DNA of 64,000 bases from Clostridium sp. C105KSO13 (GTDB lineage: Bacteria > Bacillota > Clostridia > Lachnospirales > Lachnospiraceae), in assembly GCF_001517425.1 (NCBI RefSeq), contig NZ_FBWL01000168.1, positions 62,001 to 126,000 of the forward strand. Direction: 5' to 3'. Shown here in pieces: positions 1-9,823 of this stretch. Position numbers and translations under genes: made by a program. How positions within the stretch are numbered: position 1 is the first letter of the stretch; each line of letters starts with the position of its first letter. The notes under the pieces were generated by a model. The model ran no database searches and was not told the DNA's origin. It saw only the letters and a program-made list of their open reading frames with translations.

Positions 1-378
1 GTGGAGACAGCTTTGCTGATCATTGTAGGGCTGCTGCCTCATTCTATGGATGTACCTGCAAATGTTATCCTGTCCTTTGCTTGTGCGATGCAGGTCAATG
101 GTTTCCGCAAATTTAAGGGACTGCCCTCCGCCACGACCATGTGTATAGGAAACATGCGCAATGCTACAGCACTGCTGTGTAAATATCACATCACAAAGGA
201 TAAGGTTTTAAGAAAAAAGAGTATGCATTATTATTTTGTTATCTTTATCTTTGCAGTGGGTGCGGCAACGGGCGCCATGATGAGTATGCGTGCAGGCCTG
301 AGGGCTATCTGGATAGCCGCTGTCCTGCTGTTTATAGGATTTGTACTTATGTTTATTAAAGAAGATCTTGAAAAGTAA
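1..378 (+). CDS. YoaK-family (DUF1275) membrane protein, C-terminal part
   Basis: The gene is cut by the window edge. The visible 125 residues are the C-terminal part of a multi-pass membrane protein, with hydrophobic segments near residues 1-10, 18-32, 75-95 and 98-118. The stretch around residues 27-55 (AMQVNGFRKFKG, then STMCIGNMRNAT) matches the conserved core of the YoaK/DUF1275 family, whose function is not established. The GTG at position 1 is only an in-frame codon and probably not the true start, since family members are usually over 200 residues. It converges with asnB across a gap of about 20 bases. Confidence 0.7.
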   Translation: METALLIIVGLLPHSMDVPANVILSFACAMQVNGFRKFKGLPSATTMCIGNMRNATALLCKYHITKDKVLRKKSMHYYFVIFIFAVGAATGAMMSMRAGLRAIWIAAVLLFIGFVLMFIKEDLEK

Positions 379-398
379 AAAGTTGGAAGCTGATATCT

Positions 399-2249
399 TT
401 ATTGGATTTGCACATGGTATTTTTTGAGCCAGTAATTTACCTGGAGCATATAAGCCAGCATCTGCGGGCCCGCCATCAACTGGCCATACCAGGGTTTCCC
501 GTAATCGGAGGGACTGTTCAGGAAAGTATCCACCTTTTTTGTGTCGAGCAATGTACGTACGGGGGCATTGGGGTCAGCTAGGACCTCCTTTAATTGCTGC
601 CCAAGCAGCTTTTCGTACGCGGGATCGTAGGTTTTGGGATAAGGGCTTTTTTTCCGCCACAGTACCTCCTTGGGGAGAAGTCCCTCTCCGGCGTGGCGCA
701 ACAGCCCTTTTACAATACCGTCGGGGCATTTCATATGCCATGGAACATTAAAAACATACTCTACAATCCTGTAATCAGCCAGAGGAACCCTTGCCTCTAG
801 CCCATTGTACATACTGGTGCGGTCCATCCTGTCCAGGAGGGTTACCATGAACCAGCGCAGGTTCAGATAAGAAATTTCCCGCCGTCTCTTTTCTTCCGGG
901 GTATCTTCCGGAAGACCCGGGGTTTCGCTGATGGTATTCTCGTAAGCTTCATGGGCATATTCCTCCATATGAAGCTCTCGGATCAGACTGTCGGATAAAA
1001 GCACCTGTCTGGGGGACATATCGTCGGACCAAGGAAAAGCATTGGTCTGAAAAGCTTTTTGGCTGTGGAACCAGGGGTAGCCGCCAAAAATTTCATCGGC
1101 GCATTCACCGGTCAAGGTAACTTTGTTGTAATCGGTCACTTTGGAACAGAAATACAGCAGGGAAGACTCCACATCTGCCATACAGGGAAGATCTCTGGCA
1201 TCTACTGTTTTATACAGGCAATCCAGCTGATCCTGGTTTGTGCATTCCAGAAAGTGATGGTTCGTTCCCGCAAAATCCACCATTTGTTCTACATAAGGTC
1301 TATCCTGGCTGGGCTGGAACGAGTTGGACTTGAAATATTTATCGTTGTTCTGGAAGTCAAAAGAAAACGTGTTCAGAACTTTCCCTTGCTTCTTTAATTC
1401 TCGGGCGCAGATGGCTGTCACCAGACTGCTGTCTACACCGCCGGAGAGAAAGGTGCTGATGGGGATGTCGGAAAGCATCTGTTTTTTGATAGAATCTTCC
1501 ACAAGCCATGCGGTTTTCTCCACTGTTTGTGCAAAAGAATCTTCATGTGGGCGGCTCTTTAGTTCCCAGTAAAACTCTTTACTGCGGGAAGTGTGGCCGA
1601 AGGTAATACACTCTCCGGGCAGGACCTCCAGCACATCTTTGAAAACACCTTTGCCATAAGATTTTGCAGGGCCAAGAGCAAATATCTCACACAGACCGGC
1701 CCTGTCTACCACAGGTCTGACGCCCGGATAAGCCAGAAGTCCCTTGATTTCTGAGGCGAAGACAAGGGTTTTGCCTATCATAGTGTAAAAGAGGGGTTTA
1801 ACACCTAACCTGTCACGGAATAAATAAAGTTCCCCGGCATTGGAATCCCAGAGCGCAATTGCAAAAATACCGTTCAGCTTTTTGATATAGTCTTTTCCGT
1901 GGAGCATGTAACCTTCTAAAATGACTTCCGTATCACTGGTGGTCTGAAATTCTGCCCCTTCCAGCAAGAGCTCTGCTTTTAGTTCTGCCATATTGTAAAT
2001 TTCACCGTTAAAGACAATGACGCATTCCCGTTCCTGCCTTTTTCGCACCATGGGCTGCTGCCCTGTGATTAGATCAATGATTTCGAGACGTACATGGGCC
2101 AGACCGCACAGGGAGCTTAGGTAAGTGCCCTCATCATCCGGACCTCTGTGTTTTTGGATACGGTTCATCTTCTCTAAAATACCTTTCCATTTAGGCTTAT
2201 CTGTCATGTAATTTACGTAAGGATTAAAAAATCCGGAAATTGAGCACAT
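399..2249 (-). CDS. asnB: Asparagine synthetase B (glutamine-hydrolysing)
   Basis: Makes asparagine from aspartate, ATP and glutamine. The chain starts MCS, so after Met removal Cys2 is the N-terminal nucleophile of the class II glutaminase domain (about residues 1-200, with RGPDDEG and FNGEIYN motifs). The synthetase domain carries the PP-loop SGGVDSS at about residues 268-274. Its 616 residues fit the AsnB family. The start has an AAGGAG site a few bases upstream. It lies 37 bases downstream of dpaB on the same strand, so it may be read with dpaA-dpaB; a link to sporulation is only inferred from that position. Confidence 0.93.
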   Translation of the reverse strand: MCSISGFFNPYVNYMTDKPKWKGILEKMNRIQKHRGPDDEGTYLSSLCGLAHVRLEIIDLITGQQPMVRKRQERECVIVFNGEIYNMAELKAELLLEGAEFQTTSDTEVILEGYMLHGKDYIKKLNGIFAIALWDSNAGELYLFRDRLGVKPLFYTMIGKTLVFASEIKGLLAYPGVRPVVDRAGLCEIFALGPAKSYGKGVFKDVLEVLPGECITFGHTSRSKEFYWELKSRPHEDSFAQTVEKTAWLVEDSIKKQMLSDIPISTFLSGGVDSSLVTAICARELKKQGKVLNTFSFDFQNNDKYFKSNSFQPSQDRPYVEQMVDFAGTNHHFLECTNQDQLDCLYKTVDARDLPCMADVESSLLYFCSKVTDYNKVTLTGECADEIFGGYPWFHSQKAFQTNAFPWSDDMSPRQVLLSDSLIRELHMEEYAHEAYENTISETPGLPEDTPEEKRRREISYLNLRWFMVTLLDRMDRTSMYNGLEARVPLADYRIVEYVFNVPWHMKCPDGIVKGLLRHAGEGLLPKEVLWRKKSPYPKTYDPAYEKLLGQQLKEVLADPNAPVRTLLDTKKVDTFLNSPSDYGKPWYGQLMAGPQMLAYMLQVNYWLKKYHVQIQ

Positions 2250-2286
2250 TCCTTTGTCTCCTTTTCATATATACAATTATGAGTAA

Positions 2287-2865
2287 CTACTGAATAACAG
2301 GCTGGTATTGTCTGCCCTCTAAAGCCGCTTCCAGAGAAGGAATTAAAAGATCGGTGTGGGCAATCATAGAATTAGGTTTTTTGTTTGGGTTATCCTGTCC
2401 GAATGGAACAAAGTATATGTTTTTAGCATTTAGCAGCAGACCTATATTTTTCATATTCATACCCAGGGCATCGTTTGTAGAAACGGAGATGAGCAGAGGC
2501 TTATTATTTCTAAGGTGGGCTTTTGCTGCCATCAGAGCCGGTGTGTCGGTGATACCATTGGCAAACTTTGCAATCGTATTGCCGGTGCAGGGAAGAAGCA
2601 CCAAGATATCCAGCAGATTGCCTGGACCGATAGGTTCTGCCTCAGGTATGGTCATCATGGGTTTTACTCCGGTAATTTCTTCTGCCTTTTTTACAAAATC
2701 CTCCGCCCTTCCAAAACGACTGTCTATACTGCCGGAGGCGTCTGAGAATATAGTCTGTACAAGTGCTCCCTCATCTACTAGTTTTTGAAGTTCCGCAAAG
2801 ACTTTTTCATAAGTGCAAAAGGAGCCGGTCAGTGCAACTCCAATAGTTTTTTCTTTTAAAGACAT
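2287..2865 (-). CDS. dpaB: Dipicolinate synthase subunit B
   Basis: Flavoprotein-like subunit of dipicolinate synthase (SpoVFB). With DpaA it makes dipicolinic acid, the spore-core calcium chelator, in the mother cell. The start is placed at the ATG giving MSLKEKTIGVALTGSF because AGGAGTGA lies just upstream; an in-frame upstream extension of 23 residues has no such site and looks unlike the family. The GVALTGSFCTY start and the LVLLPCTGNTIAKFANGITD stretch are typical of the flavoprotein fold. The 192-residue length fits DpaB. It follows dpaA by 34 bases and precedes asnB. Confidence 0.9.
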   Translation of the reverse strand: MSLKEKTIGVALTGSFCTYEKVFAELQKLVDEGALVQTIFSDASGSIDSRFGRAEDFVKKAEEITGVKPMMTIPEAEPIGPGNLLDILVLLPCTGNTIAKFANGITDTPALMAAKAHLRNNKPLLISVSTNDALGMNMKNIGLLLNAKNIYFVPFGQDNPNKKPNSMIAHTDLLIPSLEAALEGRQYQPVIQ

Positions 2866-2899
2866 TTTCAAATCACTCCTAGTTTTATAGTCGCTGTTT

Positions 2900-3799
2900 T
2901 CATAGCTGCTTTTCCTGAGACAATATACTTTCAATAGATTCTCTCAGAGCCTTTGCTGAAGAGGCAGGGGAATATTTCCCGGGAAGGCCGGGACATAATG
3001 CCGCAGATTTACCAAGTGTTTTAGCGGACTTGTAATCTACCCCGCCAGGAGCAGAGGAAATATCGATAATGGTAACCGAAGGTTTCATAACTTTCAGGGT
3101 ATCTGATAAGACAACAAGTGCAGGGATTGTGTTAAAAATAAAATCAAAATCCTCTGCACTTTTTTTAAAGTCTTCTAAATCTCCGGCACCGTCAGAGACC
3201 ACAGCGGCCCGGGCACGTTTGCCTGGATTGTTGCAGAAAGTGTATACCCTGCAGAACATTGCCTTCAAATAAGAAACCAGCGTAGATCCACATTTCCCAT
3301 ACCCCAGGACGGCACACCGGCTTTGGTTCAGATTCAAAGGACTACGTATAATTGCCTCGCATATGGCACCCTCAGCAGTGGCAATTGTGTTATATACTGC
3401 AAGTGTATCGTTCTGCATAAAATCAAAGACAGAAACACCCTTTTCAACTGCAAAGCTTCTGAAATTTTCAGGGATACATCCGGCGAAAAAATATTGTCCG
3501 GGCTGTAATGCAGAAAGAAGCGAAGCCAGAGACACATCTTCTATGGATGCCCCTTGATTGAGATATGTGCCATCTTTGCTCAGAGGAATCGGGCATATGA
3601 CACAGCGTGAAGAGCTGCAGGCATTTTTAAGAGAAACCGCGGCAGAGAGGTGAGAATCAGCCCCACATCTGCACTTATCGGGCTTTTCTACCAGTGCATA
3701 ATGGCAGACCTGTGTCTGAGAACTGCTTAATTCCTCCACCAGATAGACCTGCCGCATATCTCCGCCGATAACTGTAAAATCGTATTGAGGATATTCCAT
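2900..3799 (-). CDS. dpaA: Dipicolinate synthase subunit A
   Basis: Subunit A (SpoVFA), the dehydrogenase-like partner that with DpaB forms dipicolinate from the dihydrodipicolinate branch of lysine synthesis. The start is the ATG of MEYPQYDFTVIGGD, preceded by AGGAGT at good spacing. A nucleotide-binding motif VLGYGKCGSTL lies near residue 155, followed by a Rossmann-like domain and IIDISSAPGGVD. About 299 residues, normal for the family. First gene of dpaA-dpaB-asnB; a sporulation sigma-factor promoter would be expected upstream but I did not identify one. Confidence 0.9.
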   Translation of the reverse strand: MEYPQYDFTVIGGDMRQVYLVEELSSSQTQVCHYALVEKPDKCRCGADSHLSAAVSLKNACSSSRCVICPIPLSKDGTYLNQGASIEDVSLASLLSALQPGQYFFAGCIPENFRSFAVEKGVSVFDFMQNDTLAVYNTIATAEGAICEAIIRSPLNLNQSRCAVLGYGKCGSTLVSYLKAMFCRVYTFCNNPGKRARAAVVSDGAGDLEDFKKSAEDFDFIFNTIPALVVLSDTLKVMKPSVTIIDISSAPGGVDYKSAKTLGKSAALCPGLPGKYSPASSAKALRESIESILSQEKQL

Positions 3800-3868
3800 T
3801 ATAAAACTCCTGATAAAACACAATTTTAATTATTATATGCAGGAACCGCTTAGTACGATAGAAAAAGA

Positions 3869-5617
3869 TTAGTTGGCAAACTGAGCATAATATAGCTGCT
3901 CGTAATAGCCTTTCTTTTCCAGTAATTCTTCATGAGTTCCCTGCTCTACAATATTGCCGTCATGCATTACCAGTATCAAATCTGCATTTTTGATAGTTGA
4001 CAATCTGTGTGCTATTACGAAGGATGTGCGGCCCTTCATAATCTTCTGCATTGCATCCTGCAGCATATGCTCCAGTCTGGTGTCCACAGAACTGGTGGCC
4101 TCATCCAGAATCAAGATAGAGGGATTACAAAGTACGGCTCGGGCTATAGTGAGAAGCTGCTTTTCCCCCTGTGAAACATTGTTTGCTTCTTCATTTAGTA
4201 TCATATTATAGCCATCCGGCAGGGTCCGGATGAAGTGGTCTACGTTTGCAATTCTCGCGGCGTTCATGATTTCTTCTTCCGTCGCTTCATCTTTCCCATA
4301 AGAAATATTTTCTAATATTGAACCCTTAAAAAGCCAGGTATCCTGCAGTACCATGCCAAATTGTGACCGAAGCTCTTCTTTCTTCATATGGCGGATATCC
4401 ATGCCGTCTATTTTAATACAGCCAGCTGTGACATCGTAAAAGCGCATCAGCAGATTGATGAGTGTTGTCTTACCAACTCCGGTAGGTCCCACAATGGCTA
4501 CCATCTGTCCACTCTTTACATTTGCATTTACACCCTGTAGCAGCGGCCTTTCCGGGTTGTAGGAAAAATAAACATTTTCAAAATCTACATTGCCTTTTGC
4601 TGACCACTCTAAAGCACTGTAATCTGCGTCATCGGTTTCTTCCTCCTCATCCAAAAAATCAAATACTCTGTGGACGGCGGCTACAGAGGCCTGAATGGCA
4701 CCTGAAAGCTGTGTAATCTGGGAAAGGGGCTGATTCACCTGCCAGATATAGCGGATAAAAGATTGAAGCTGCCCGACAGCTATGACTCCTGACATGGCAT
4801 AAAGTGCACCCATAATTGCTACGAAACCGATACCTATATAGGTGATAAAGGATACTAAAGGTGACATGAGACCGCTGATGAAATGGGCTCTAAATCCATT
4901 TTCACACAGGTTCTCGTTTGCTTCTTTAAATTCTTGAAAGGCATCCTCCTGTTTCCCAAAAAGCTTAATCTCGTTAAAGCCAGTGTATTTTTCCTGGACG
5001 ATTCCATTTAGTTGTCCCAGTGCATTCTGTTGTTTCTGAAAGAGAGGCTGGGACCTGCCTATAATAATTTTGGAAACAACTGCAGAGAATACAATAATCA
5101 AAACAGCAATCAGCGCCATTTTCCATTGAATATGGAACATCATAAACATAGCAAGGCTTAGGCCCAAAATAGCATTTAGTATTTGGGAAAAGCTTTGCTG
5201 CAGAGCATTTGAAATTGTATCCACATCATTTGTAATTCTACTTAAGGTATCTCCCAGGGGCCGGGTGTCAAAAAAGGCAATGGGCAGCCGTCTTATTTTC
5301 CCTTCTACTTCATTTCTCAGGTCCATCATTGTACTCTGAATGGCATCTGTCAGGAGAAACTGATAACAGAGGTTACAGAAAGCTTCTGTAAAGTAAACAA
5401 CAATCAGGCCTGCTATAATCTTTCCAATCCTGCTAAAATTGACCCCATGTCCTGCCGTGACATCGGAAAAAAGCTGAGATGTAATCATTCCCTCCAGGTA
5501 CGGACTGGTTACCATTAAAATGGCAGCTGTGATAATCAGTAAAATAGCAATAATGACTTTCAAACCATGTTTTTTTATATAAGGAATCAGCCGTGTAAGG
5601 CCTGTTTTCTTTTTCAT
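3869..5617 (-). CDS. Heterodimeric ABC exporter, half with the catalytic glutamate
   Basis: One half of an ABC-type exporter of the multidrug/lipid class (about 320-residue six-helix membrane domain, then the ATPase domain). Walker A is GPTGVGKTT, Walker B ends LILDEATSS with the catalytic Glu, and the H-loop reads IAHRLS. The signature motif is VSQGE rather than LSGGQ. That, with an Asp in its partner, is the pattern of asymmetric exporters such as TM287/288 and BmrCD, with one active and one degenerate ATP site. Its start overlaps the end of the partner gene by 4 bases, so the two are translationally coupled. Substrate unknown. Confidence 0.9.
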   Translation of the reverse strand: MKKKTGLTRLIPYIKKHGLKVIIAILLIITAAILMVTSPYLEGMITSQLFSDVTAGHGVNFSRIGKIIAGLIVVYFTEAFCNLCYQFLLTDAIQSTMMDLRNEVEGKIRRLPIAFFDTRPLGDTLSRITNDVDTISNALQQSFSQILNAILGLSLAMFMMFHIQWKMALIAVLIIVFSAVVSKIIIGRSQPLFQKQQNALGQLNGIVQEKYTGFNEIKLFGKQEDAFQEFKEANENLCENGFRAHFISGLMSPLVSFITYIGIGFVAIMGALYAMSGVIAVGQLQSFIRYIWQVNQPLSQITQLSGAIQASVAAVHRVFDFLDEEEETDDADYSALEWSAKGNVDFENVYFSYNPERPLLQGVNANVKSGQMVAIVGPTGVGKTTLINLLMRFYDVTAGCIKIDGMDIRHMKKEELRSQFGMVLQDTWLFKGSILENISYGKDEATEEEIMNAARIANVDHFIRTLPDGYNMILNEEANNVSQGEKQLLTIARAVLCNPSILILDEATSSVDTRLEHMLQDAMQKIMKGRTSFVIAHRLSTIKNADLILVMHDGNIVEQGTHEELLEKKGYYEQLYYAQFAN

Positions 5618-7344
5618 GCTCCCAATTCCTCCTTTGATAACTGACTCTCGGCAATTTCACGATAAATAGAGCAGTCCTTTAACAGCTCTCGGTGAGTACC
5701 TGTACCTACCATCATACCTTCGTTCAGCACAATGATTTTGGTGGCATCCATAATAGAAGATACACGCTGGGCCACAATCAGAGTAATCGATTCTGCTGTT
5801 ACCGATTTCATTTTTTTGCGGAGTTTCGCGTCGGTTCTAAAGTCCAGAGCGGAGAAGGAATCGTCAAAAATGTAGATTTCAGGTCTTCTTACAATAGCCC
5901 TGGCTATGCTCAGGCGCTGCCGCTGTCCGCCGGACATATTGGCGCCGCTCTCTTCAATCATTTCTTCAAACTGTCCTGGCTTTTCCGTGATAAAATCGTA
6001 TGCTTCTGCTATTTTGGCAGCCTGTTCTACTTCCTCCCGGTCAGCGTCCTGCTTTCCATAGCAGATATTTTCTTGAATACTTCCGCTGAAAAGCAGTGCT
6101 TTCTGGGGAATAAGTCCGATTTTACGGCGGAGGGCGGCAAGGTCATATTTACGTACATCGACGCCGTCAATTCTTATACTTCCTGAACTGATGTCATAAA
6201 AACGGGGGATTAGGTTTATCAGTGTGCTCTTGCCGCTTCCGGTACTGCCGATGAAGGCAATGGTGTCCCCTTTACCGGCTTCGAAAGAGATATCATGCAG
6301 TACAGGAGCCTCCCCATCCGGGTATAGGAAGCATACATGTTCAAACACAAGAGAAGTACTGCCGTCCCCTTCGCTTACAGGATTCTTTGGGTTACTGATG
6401 ATAGGATCTTCGTCGAGCAGCTCCTGGATCCGGGCTGCACTGATGTCTGCTTTCGGGTACATAATAAAAACCATAGAAAATATCAGCATGGAGAACATGG
6501 CATGGAACATATATTCCTGGAATGCCACAAGTTTTCCGACCTGAAGTGTTCCCATATCAATCATGTGGCTTGATATGATAAATACGATAGCTACTCCGAT
6601 GTTTAACAGCAGAAAAAAAGCAGGGTAGGTAATAGAAACAAGCTTGAACATGTTCTTCGCGTTTTTTGCATAATCTTCATTGGCATCAGAAAAACGCCGG
6701 GTTTCATAAGAATCCTTGCAGAATGCACGGATTACACGCACTCCGGTCAGGTTCTCCCTGGAAATTCTGTTTAATTTATCCATTCCCTTTTGCTGTCTGG
6801 CACTGATGGGTTTGCTATTTTTTGCGATCAGATAAATTCCAAAGCAGAGTATAGGAATACAGCCGCCGATTACCATAGAAAGCGAAAAACTGGTTCGGAT
6901 GACCATAAGCATGCTCACAAAAATCATAATCGGTGTTAAAAGTGCTGTACGAAGCAGAACATTAATAAACTGCATCAGAACAAAAGCATCGTTGGTGGTT
7001 CTTGTAATCATACTGGAAACTCCAAACTTATTATATTCTGTATGGGAATATTCCTGGGATTTCCTGAAAATATCATTGCGGATATCTCTTACAATATAAG
7101 TACTTACTCTAGCGCTGCCATAGGCGAGGACAATATTGCCAATCCCGCCCAAAATAGCCACAGCCAGAAGTACAAGGCCCATTCTGTAAATATAGCCTCT
7201 GTCATTTAAAATAATACCATTGTCAATCATCTCAGATACCACGGTGGGGATTCCAAGCTCAGCAGCGGCAAAACCAAAGACCGCCAGAATGTTAAAAAAT
7301 ACGTAGCGTTTGTACCGCTTTAAATAATGCAGCATCAATTTCAT
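5614..7344 (-). CDS. Heterodimeric ABC exporter, half with a degenerate ATP site
   Basis: Upstream partner of the preceding exporter half; 576 residues with six predicted membrane helices followed by the ATPase domain. Walker A is GSTGSGKST and the signature is the canonical MSGGQRQR. The residue after Walker B Asp is Asp (YIFDDSFSALD) instead of the catalytic Glu, and the H-loop His is replaced by Gln (VAQRVS). These changes place its own Walker motifs in the non-hydrolytic site, paired with the VSQGE of the other half. A promoter in the gap before 7345 is likely but unclear. Substrate cannot be read from the sequence. Confidence 0.9.
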   Translation of the reverse strand: MKLMLHYLKRYKRYVFFNILAVFGFAAAELGIPTVVSEMIDNGIILNDRGYIYRMGLVLLAVAILGGIGNIVLAYGSARVSTYIVRDIRNDIFRKSQEYSHTEYNKFGVSSMITRTTNDAFVLMQFINVLLRTALLTPIMIFVSMLMVIRTSFSLSMVIGGCIPILCFGIYLIAKNSKPISARQQKGMDKLNRISRENLTGVRVIRAFCKDSYETRRFSDANEDYAKNAKNMFKLVSITYPAFFLLLNIGVAIVFIISSHMIDMGTLQVGKLVAFQEYMFHAMFSMLIFSMVFIMYPKADISAARIQELLDEDPIISNPKNPVSEGDGSTSLVFEHVCFLYPDGEAPVLHDISFEAGKGDTIAFIGSTGSGKSTLINLIPRFYDISSGSIRIDGVDVRKYDLAALRRKIGLIPQKALLFSGSIQENICYGKQDADREEVEQAAKIAEAYDFITEKPGQFEEMIEESGANMSGGQRQRLSIARAIVRRPEIYIFDDSFSALDFRTDAKLRKKMKSVTAESITLIVAQRVSSIMDATKIIVLNEGMMVGTGTHRELLKDCSIYREIAESQLSKEELGA

Positions 7345-7444
7345 AATAAAATCTCCTTATAAATAAATCCAAACTCTAATTATGATAACACGGAACGAAA
7401 AGAAAAGGAAATCCTAAAATGAAGAAAAAATATATAGCTGCCAC

Positions 7445-7458
7445 GTTGTAAATACAAC
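7445..7458. promoter_or_regulatory. Probable Crp/Fnr-type operator GTTGT-N4-ACAAC
   Basis: Perfect palindrome GTTGTAAATACAAC, 77 bases before the start of the DUF438/hemerythrin operon. The same 5-4-5 palindrome with a different spacer sits at 14650-14663 in front of the Crp/Fnr-type regulator. TTGT...ACAA half-sites are typical of several Crp/Fnr subfamilies. Binding is inferred from the repeat, not shown. Confidence 0.55.
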
Positions 7459-7534
7459 ATACAAATGAAATGTCGGAATGTAGAATCTATTTAGATAAAG
7501 GAGTTAATAATAGTATCTTAGGAGGTGATTATAT

Positions 7535-8998
7535 ATGTCAGATGTGGAGAACACCAAAATCTTAAGACTGGCAGATATTTTAGAATCCTTTGTGACGGGG
7601 CAGACACAGTTAGAAGAAGCACAGGAAGCGGTACAAAGTGAATTCGATGAAGTATCTGTAGACGAAGTGGCGTTGGCGGAGCAGGAGCTGACGAAACGAA
7701 ATATTAAAGATGATGTAGTATATAACAGCATAGAATTTTTTTTAGAAATCTTTCAAAATGTTCTTCAGGCTACTGATTTGGAGGTGGAGGACTGGCATCC
7801 TGTCTGCACGTATCAGCGTGAAAATGAAGCCGTAAAACAGCTTCTGAAAAAGGGCGATACACTTTCCAGGGAGAAATTTATCCCGAATCAGTGGGCAGAG
7901 CTTATGGAAGCATTAAACCAGTATGAAATGCATCTGTCACGTAAGCAGAATCAATTGTATCCTGCATTTGAAAAGCAAGGCTTTGACCGGCCAGGCAAAA
8001 TCATGTGGACACTGGATGATAAGGTGTCTGCAGCCCTTCGCAGAACTGCAGGAGCACTGGAAGATAAAAAAGAAGCACTCTTTTTTAAGAACTATGATGA
8101 ACTTGTACAACTGCTGCAGGATTTGATGGAAAAAGAGGACATTGTGTTATTTCCCACGGCTCTGGAGATGATTTCCCAGGATGAATTCCTGCTTATGCGG
8201 GAAGGGGATGATGAAATCGGTTATTGTCTGATTGATACACCACCGCGCAGTCCCGTTTCAAATCAATTGGATAAATTGGACAGACAAATGGAAAAGGAAG
8301 TGGGAGAATTGGATGTCAGGCAGGGTAAGCTGACGCTGCAGCAGATTAATCTGATCTTCCGGCATTTGCCTGTAGACTTATCTTATGTGGATGAAAATGA
8401 ATTGGTGCGGTTCTACAGCGACACAAAACATCGTATATTCCCAAGGAGTCCCGGTGTAATCGGGCGGAACGTGAAGAACTGTCATCCGAGGGAAAGTGTT
8501 CACACTGTAGAGCAAATTATAGAAGAGTTTCGAGCCGGGCGGCAGGACGAGGCAGAGTTCTGGATGGAAAAGGGAGGTAAGTTTGTCTATATTCTTTACA
8601 CTGCAGTGAGGGATGATAATGGAAAGTTTTGCGGTGTTCTGGAAATGATGCAGGACGCAACCCATATCAGAAGTCTGGAAGGTAACCAGAGATTATTAAC
8701 CTGGCAAAAGGGTAATGAATCTACTAAGAAGGCAGCAAATAAAGAGACAGTAGCTTCTGTACCTAATCCGTATGGATTTGCACCCGATACTGTAATAGGT
8801 GAGGTTATTAAGAAATACCCTGGGCTTCGTTCTTATTTACCGGAGATTTCACCAAAGTATAAAAAGTTGCTAAATCCCATAGCATTTAAGGCGATGTCCA
8901 ACATTGCAACATTAGAAATGATAGCACAGCGGGGAGAAATTTCCGTAAATGATTTGATTGGAAAGTTAACGCAATTTATCACAGAGAGGAGAGCATAA
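7535..8998 (+). CDS. DUF438 / hemerythrin-like / PAS / DUF1858 protein
   Basis: A 487-residue soluble protein with four parts: a DUF438 domain (about 1-75), a hemerythrin-like HHE region (about 80-230), a PAS domain (about 268-378, with the GRNVKNCHP motif) and a DUF1858-like C terminus (about 420-487). The HHE region keeps H88 (WHPV) and H133 (MHLSRKQ). It lacks the usual His of the MW..HDEIR motif (here MWTLDDKVS) and the His before KEE..LFP (here [11 protein letters not shown]), so a standard di-iron centre is doubtful. It is the first gene of a four-gene operon ending with an intact hemerythrin. The start follows AGGAGGTGATT. A redox or nitric-oxide sensing role is inferred only. Confidence 0.8.
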   Translation: MSDVENTKILRLADILESFVTGQTQLEEAQEAVQSEFDEVSVDEVALAEQELTKRNIKDDVVYNSIEFFLEIFQNVLQATDLEVEDWHPVCTYQRENEAVKQLLKKGDTLSREKFIPNQWAELMEALNQYEMHLSRKQNQLYPAFEKQGFDRPGKIMWTLDDKVSAALRRTAGALEDKKEALFFKNYDELVQLLQDLMEKEDIVLFPTALEMISQDEFLLMREGDDEIGYCLIDTPPRSPVSNQLDKLDRQMEKEVGELDVRQGKLTLQQINLIFRHLPVDLSYVDENELVRFYSDTKHRIFPRSPGVIGRNVKNCHPRESVHTVEQIIEEFRAGRQDEAEFWMEKGGKFVYILYTAVRDDNGKFCGVLEMMQDATHIRSLEGNQRLLTWQKGNESTKKAANKETVASVPNPYGFAPDTVIGEVIKKYPGLRSYLPEISPKYKKLLNPIAFKAMSNIATLEMIAQRGEISVNDLIGKLTQFITERRA

Positions 8999-8999
8999 C

Positions 9000-9212
9000 A
9001 TGAGTGAAAACAAGATTACAAAGGACATGTTGATTGGAGAAATTCTAAGGCTAAATGGCGAGCTGGCGCCAATACTGATGGAGATGGGGATGCATTGCCT
9101 TGGCTGCCCGGCTTCTCAGATGGAATCCCTGGAAGACGCCTGCATGGTGCACGGGGTAAGTGCGGACGAGATGGCTGCCAAATTAAATGCTAGTCTGGAG
9201 GGGGAAATATGA
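9000..9212 (+). CDS. Small DUF1858 protein
   Basis: A 70-residue protein made up of one DUF1858 domain, with the sequence [18 protein letters not shown]: a CXXC pair plus a third Cys, as in family members that may bind a metal or form a disulfide. Its start is one base after the previous stop, with GAGGAGAG upstream, and its end overlaps the next start by 4 bases. Similar domains are often next to hemerythrin or hybrid-cluster proteins; the biochemical role is unknown. Confidence 0.75.
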   Translation: MSENKITKDMLIGEILRLNGELAPILMEMGMHCLGCPASQMESLEDACMVHGVSADEMAAKLNASLEGEI

Positions 9213-9823
9213 GTAAGATTTTAGGGCCCGTTCATACTAAAATGTACGAACGGATACTGCATCAGGAAAAAATGATAAAGGCAATTATAAACTTAGCAGT
9301 TCAAAATGGCTGGTCCGCCGATCTGCAGAACAAGATAAACCAAGAAGCTCCGGAAGCTTTGAATGAGCCTCTTGAAAATATCATTGACCAGAGTAACATC
9401 CACGGCTGGCTGGGACAGGCAGTGGAGGCCAGTGAAAAGCGTTTCGCGAGAGCTGTATATGAAACTTTAAGAGAAGATGCTCAGCGAGTTGATGAACTCA
9501 AAAAAGCGATGAAGAAGCTGGGATGGGAATATATTCTGCCTGAGGGACTGAATGCAAAAGAGACTTACCAGGCTATATGCGATATTCTTCTGGATGGCAT
9601 GCCCTGCGATTTCCCGTTTGATGTCACAGAACAAAGTGCGGACGTTGTTAAATGGAGAATAAGAAATTGCCCCCATGAAAAGTACTGGAAATATCCGGAT
9701 TTCGGAGTAGATGTTTATTATAGTTTGAGAGATTCATGGATAGAAGGGGTACTCGAAAACTATGGTATTGTTTACAGTCATACTGCAACCTCAGAGTACT
9801 GCCTGAGAAAGGAAGGAAAATGA
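9209..9823 (+). CDS. Uncharacterised protein in hemerythrin operon
   Basis: A 204-residue soluble protein that I do not recognise with confidence. It has no signal peptide or membrane helix. The N-terminal half is helical in composition; the C-terminal half is richer in Trp, Tyr and Cys, including RNCPHEKYW (about residues 151-159) and a Cys near the end. A weak resemblance to the amino-thiazoline carboxylate hydrolase-like fold was considered but is unproven. Four-base overlaps at both ends (ATGA) tie it to the DUF1858 gene and the hemerythrin gene, so it probably acts with them. Confidence 0.7.
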   Translation: MSKILGPVHTKMYERILHQEKMIKAIINLAVQNGWSADLQNKINQEAPEALNEPLENIIDQSNIHGWLGQAVEASEKRFARAVYETLREDAQRVDELKKAMKKLGWEYILPEGLNAKETYQAICDILLDGMPCDFPFDVTEQSADVVKWRIRNCPHEKYWKYPDFGVDVYYSLRDSWIEGVLENYGIVYSHTATSEYCLRKEGK

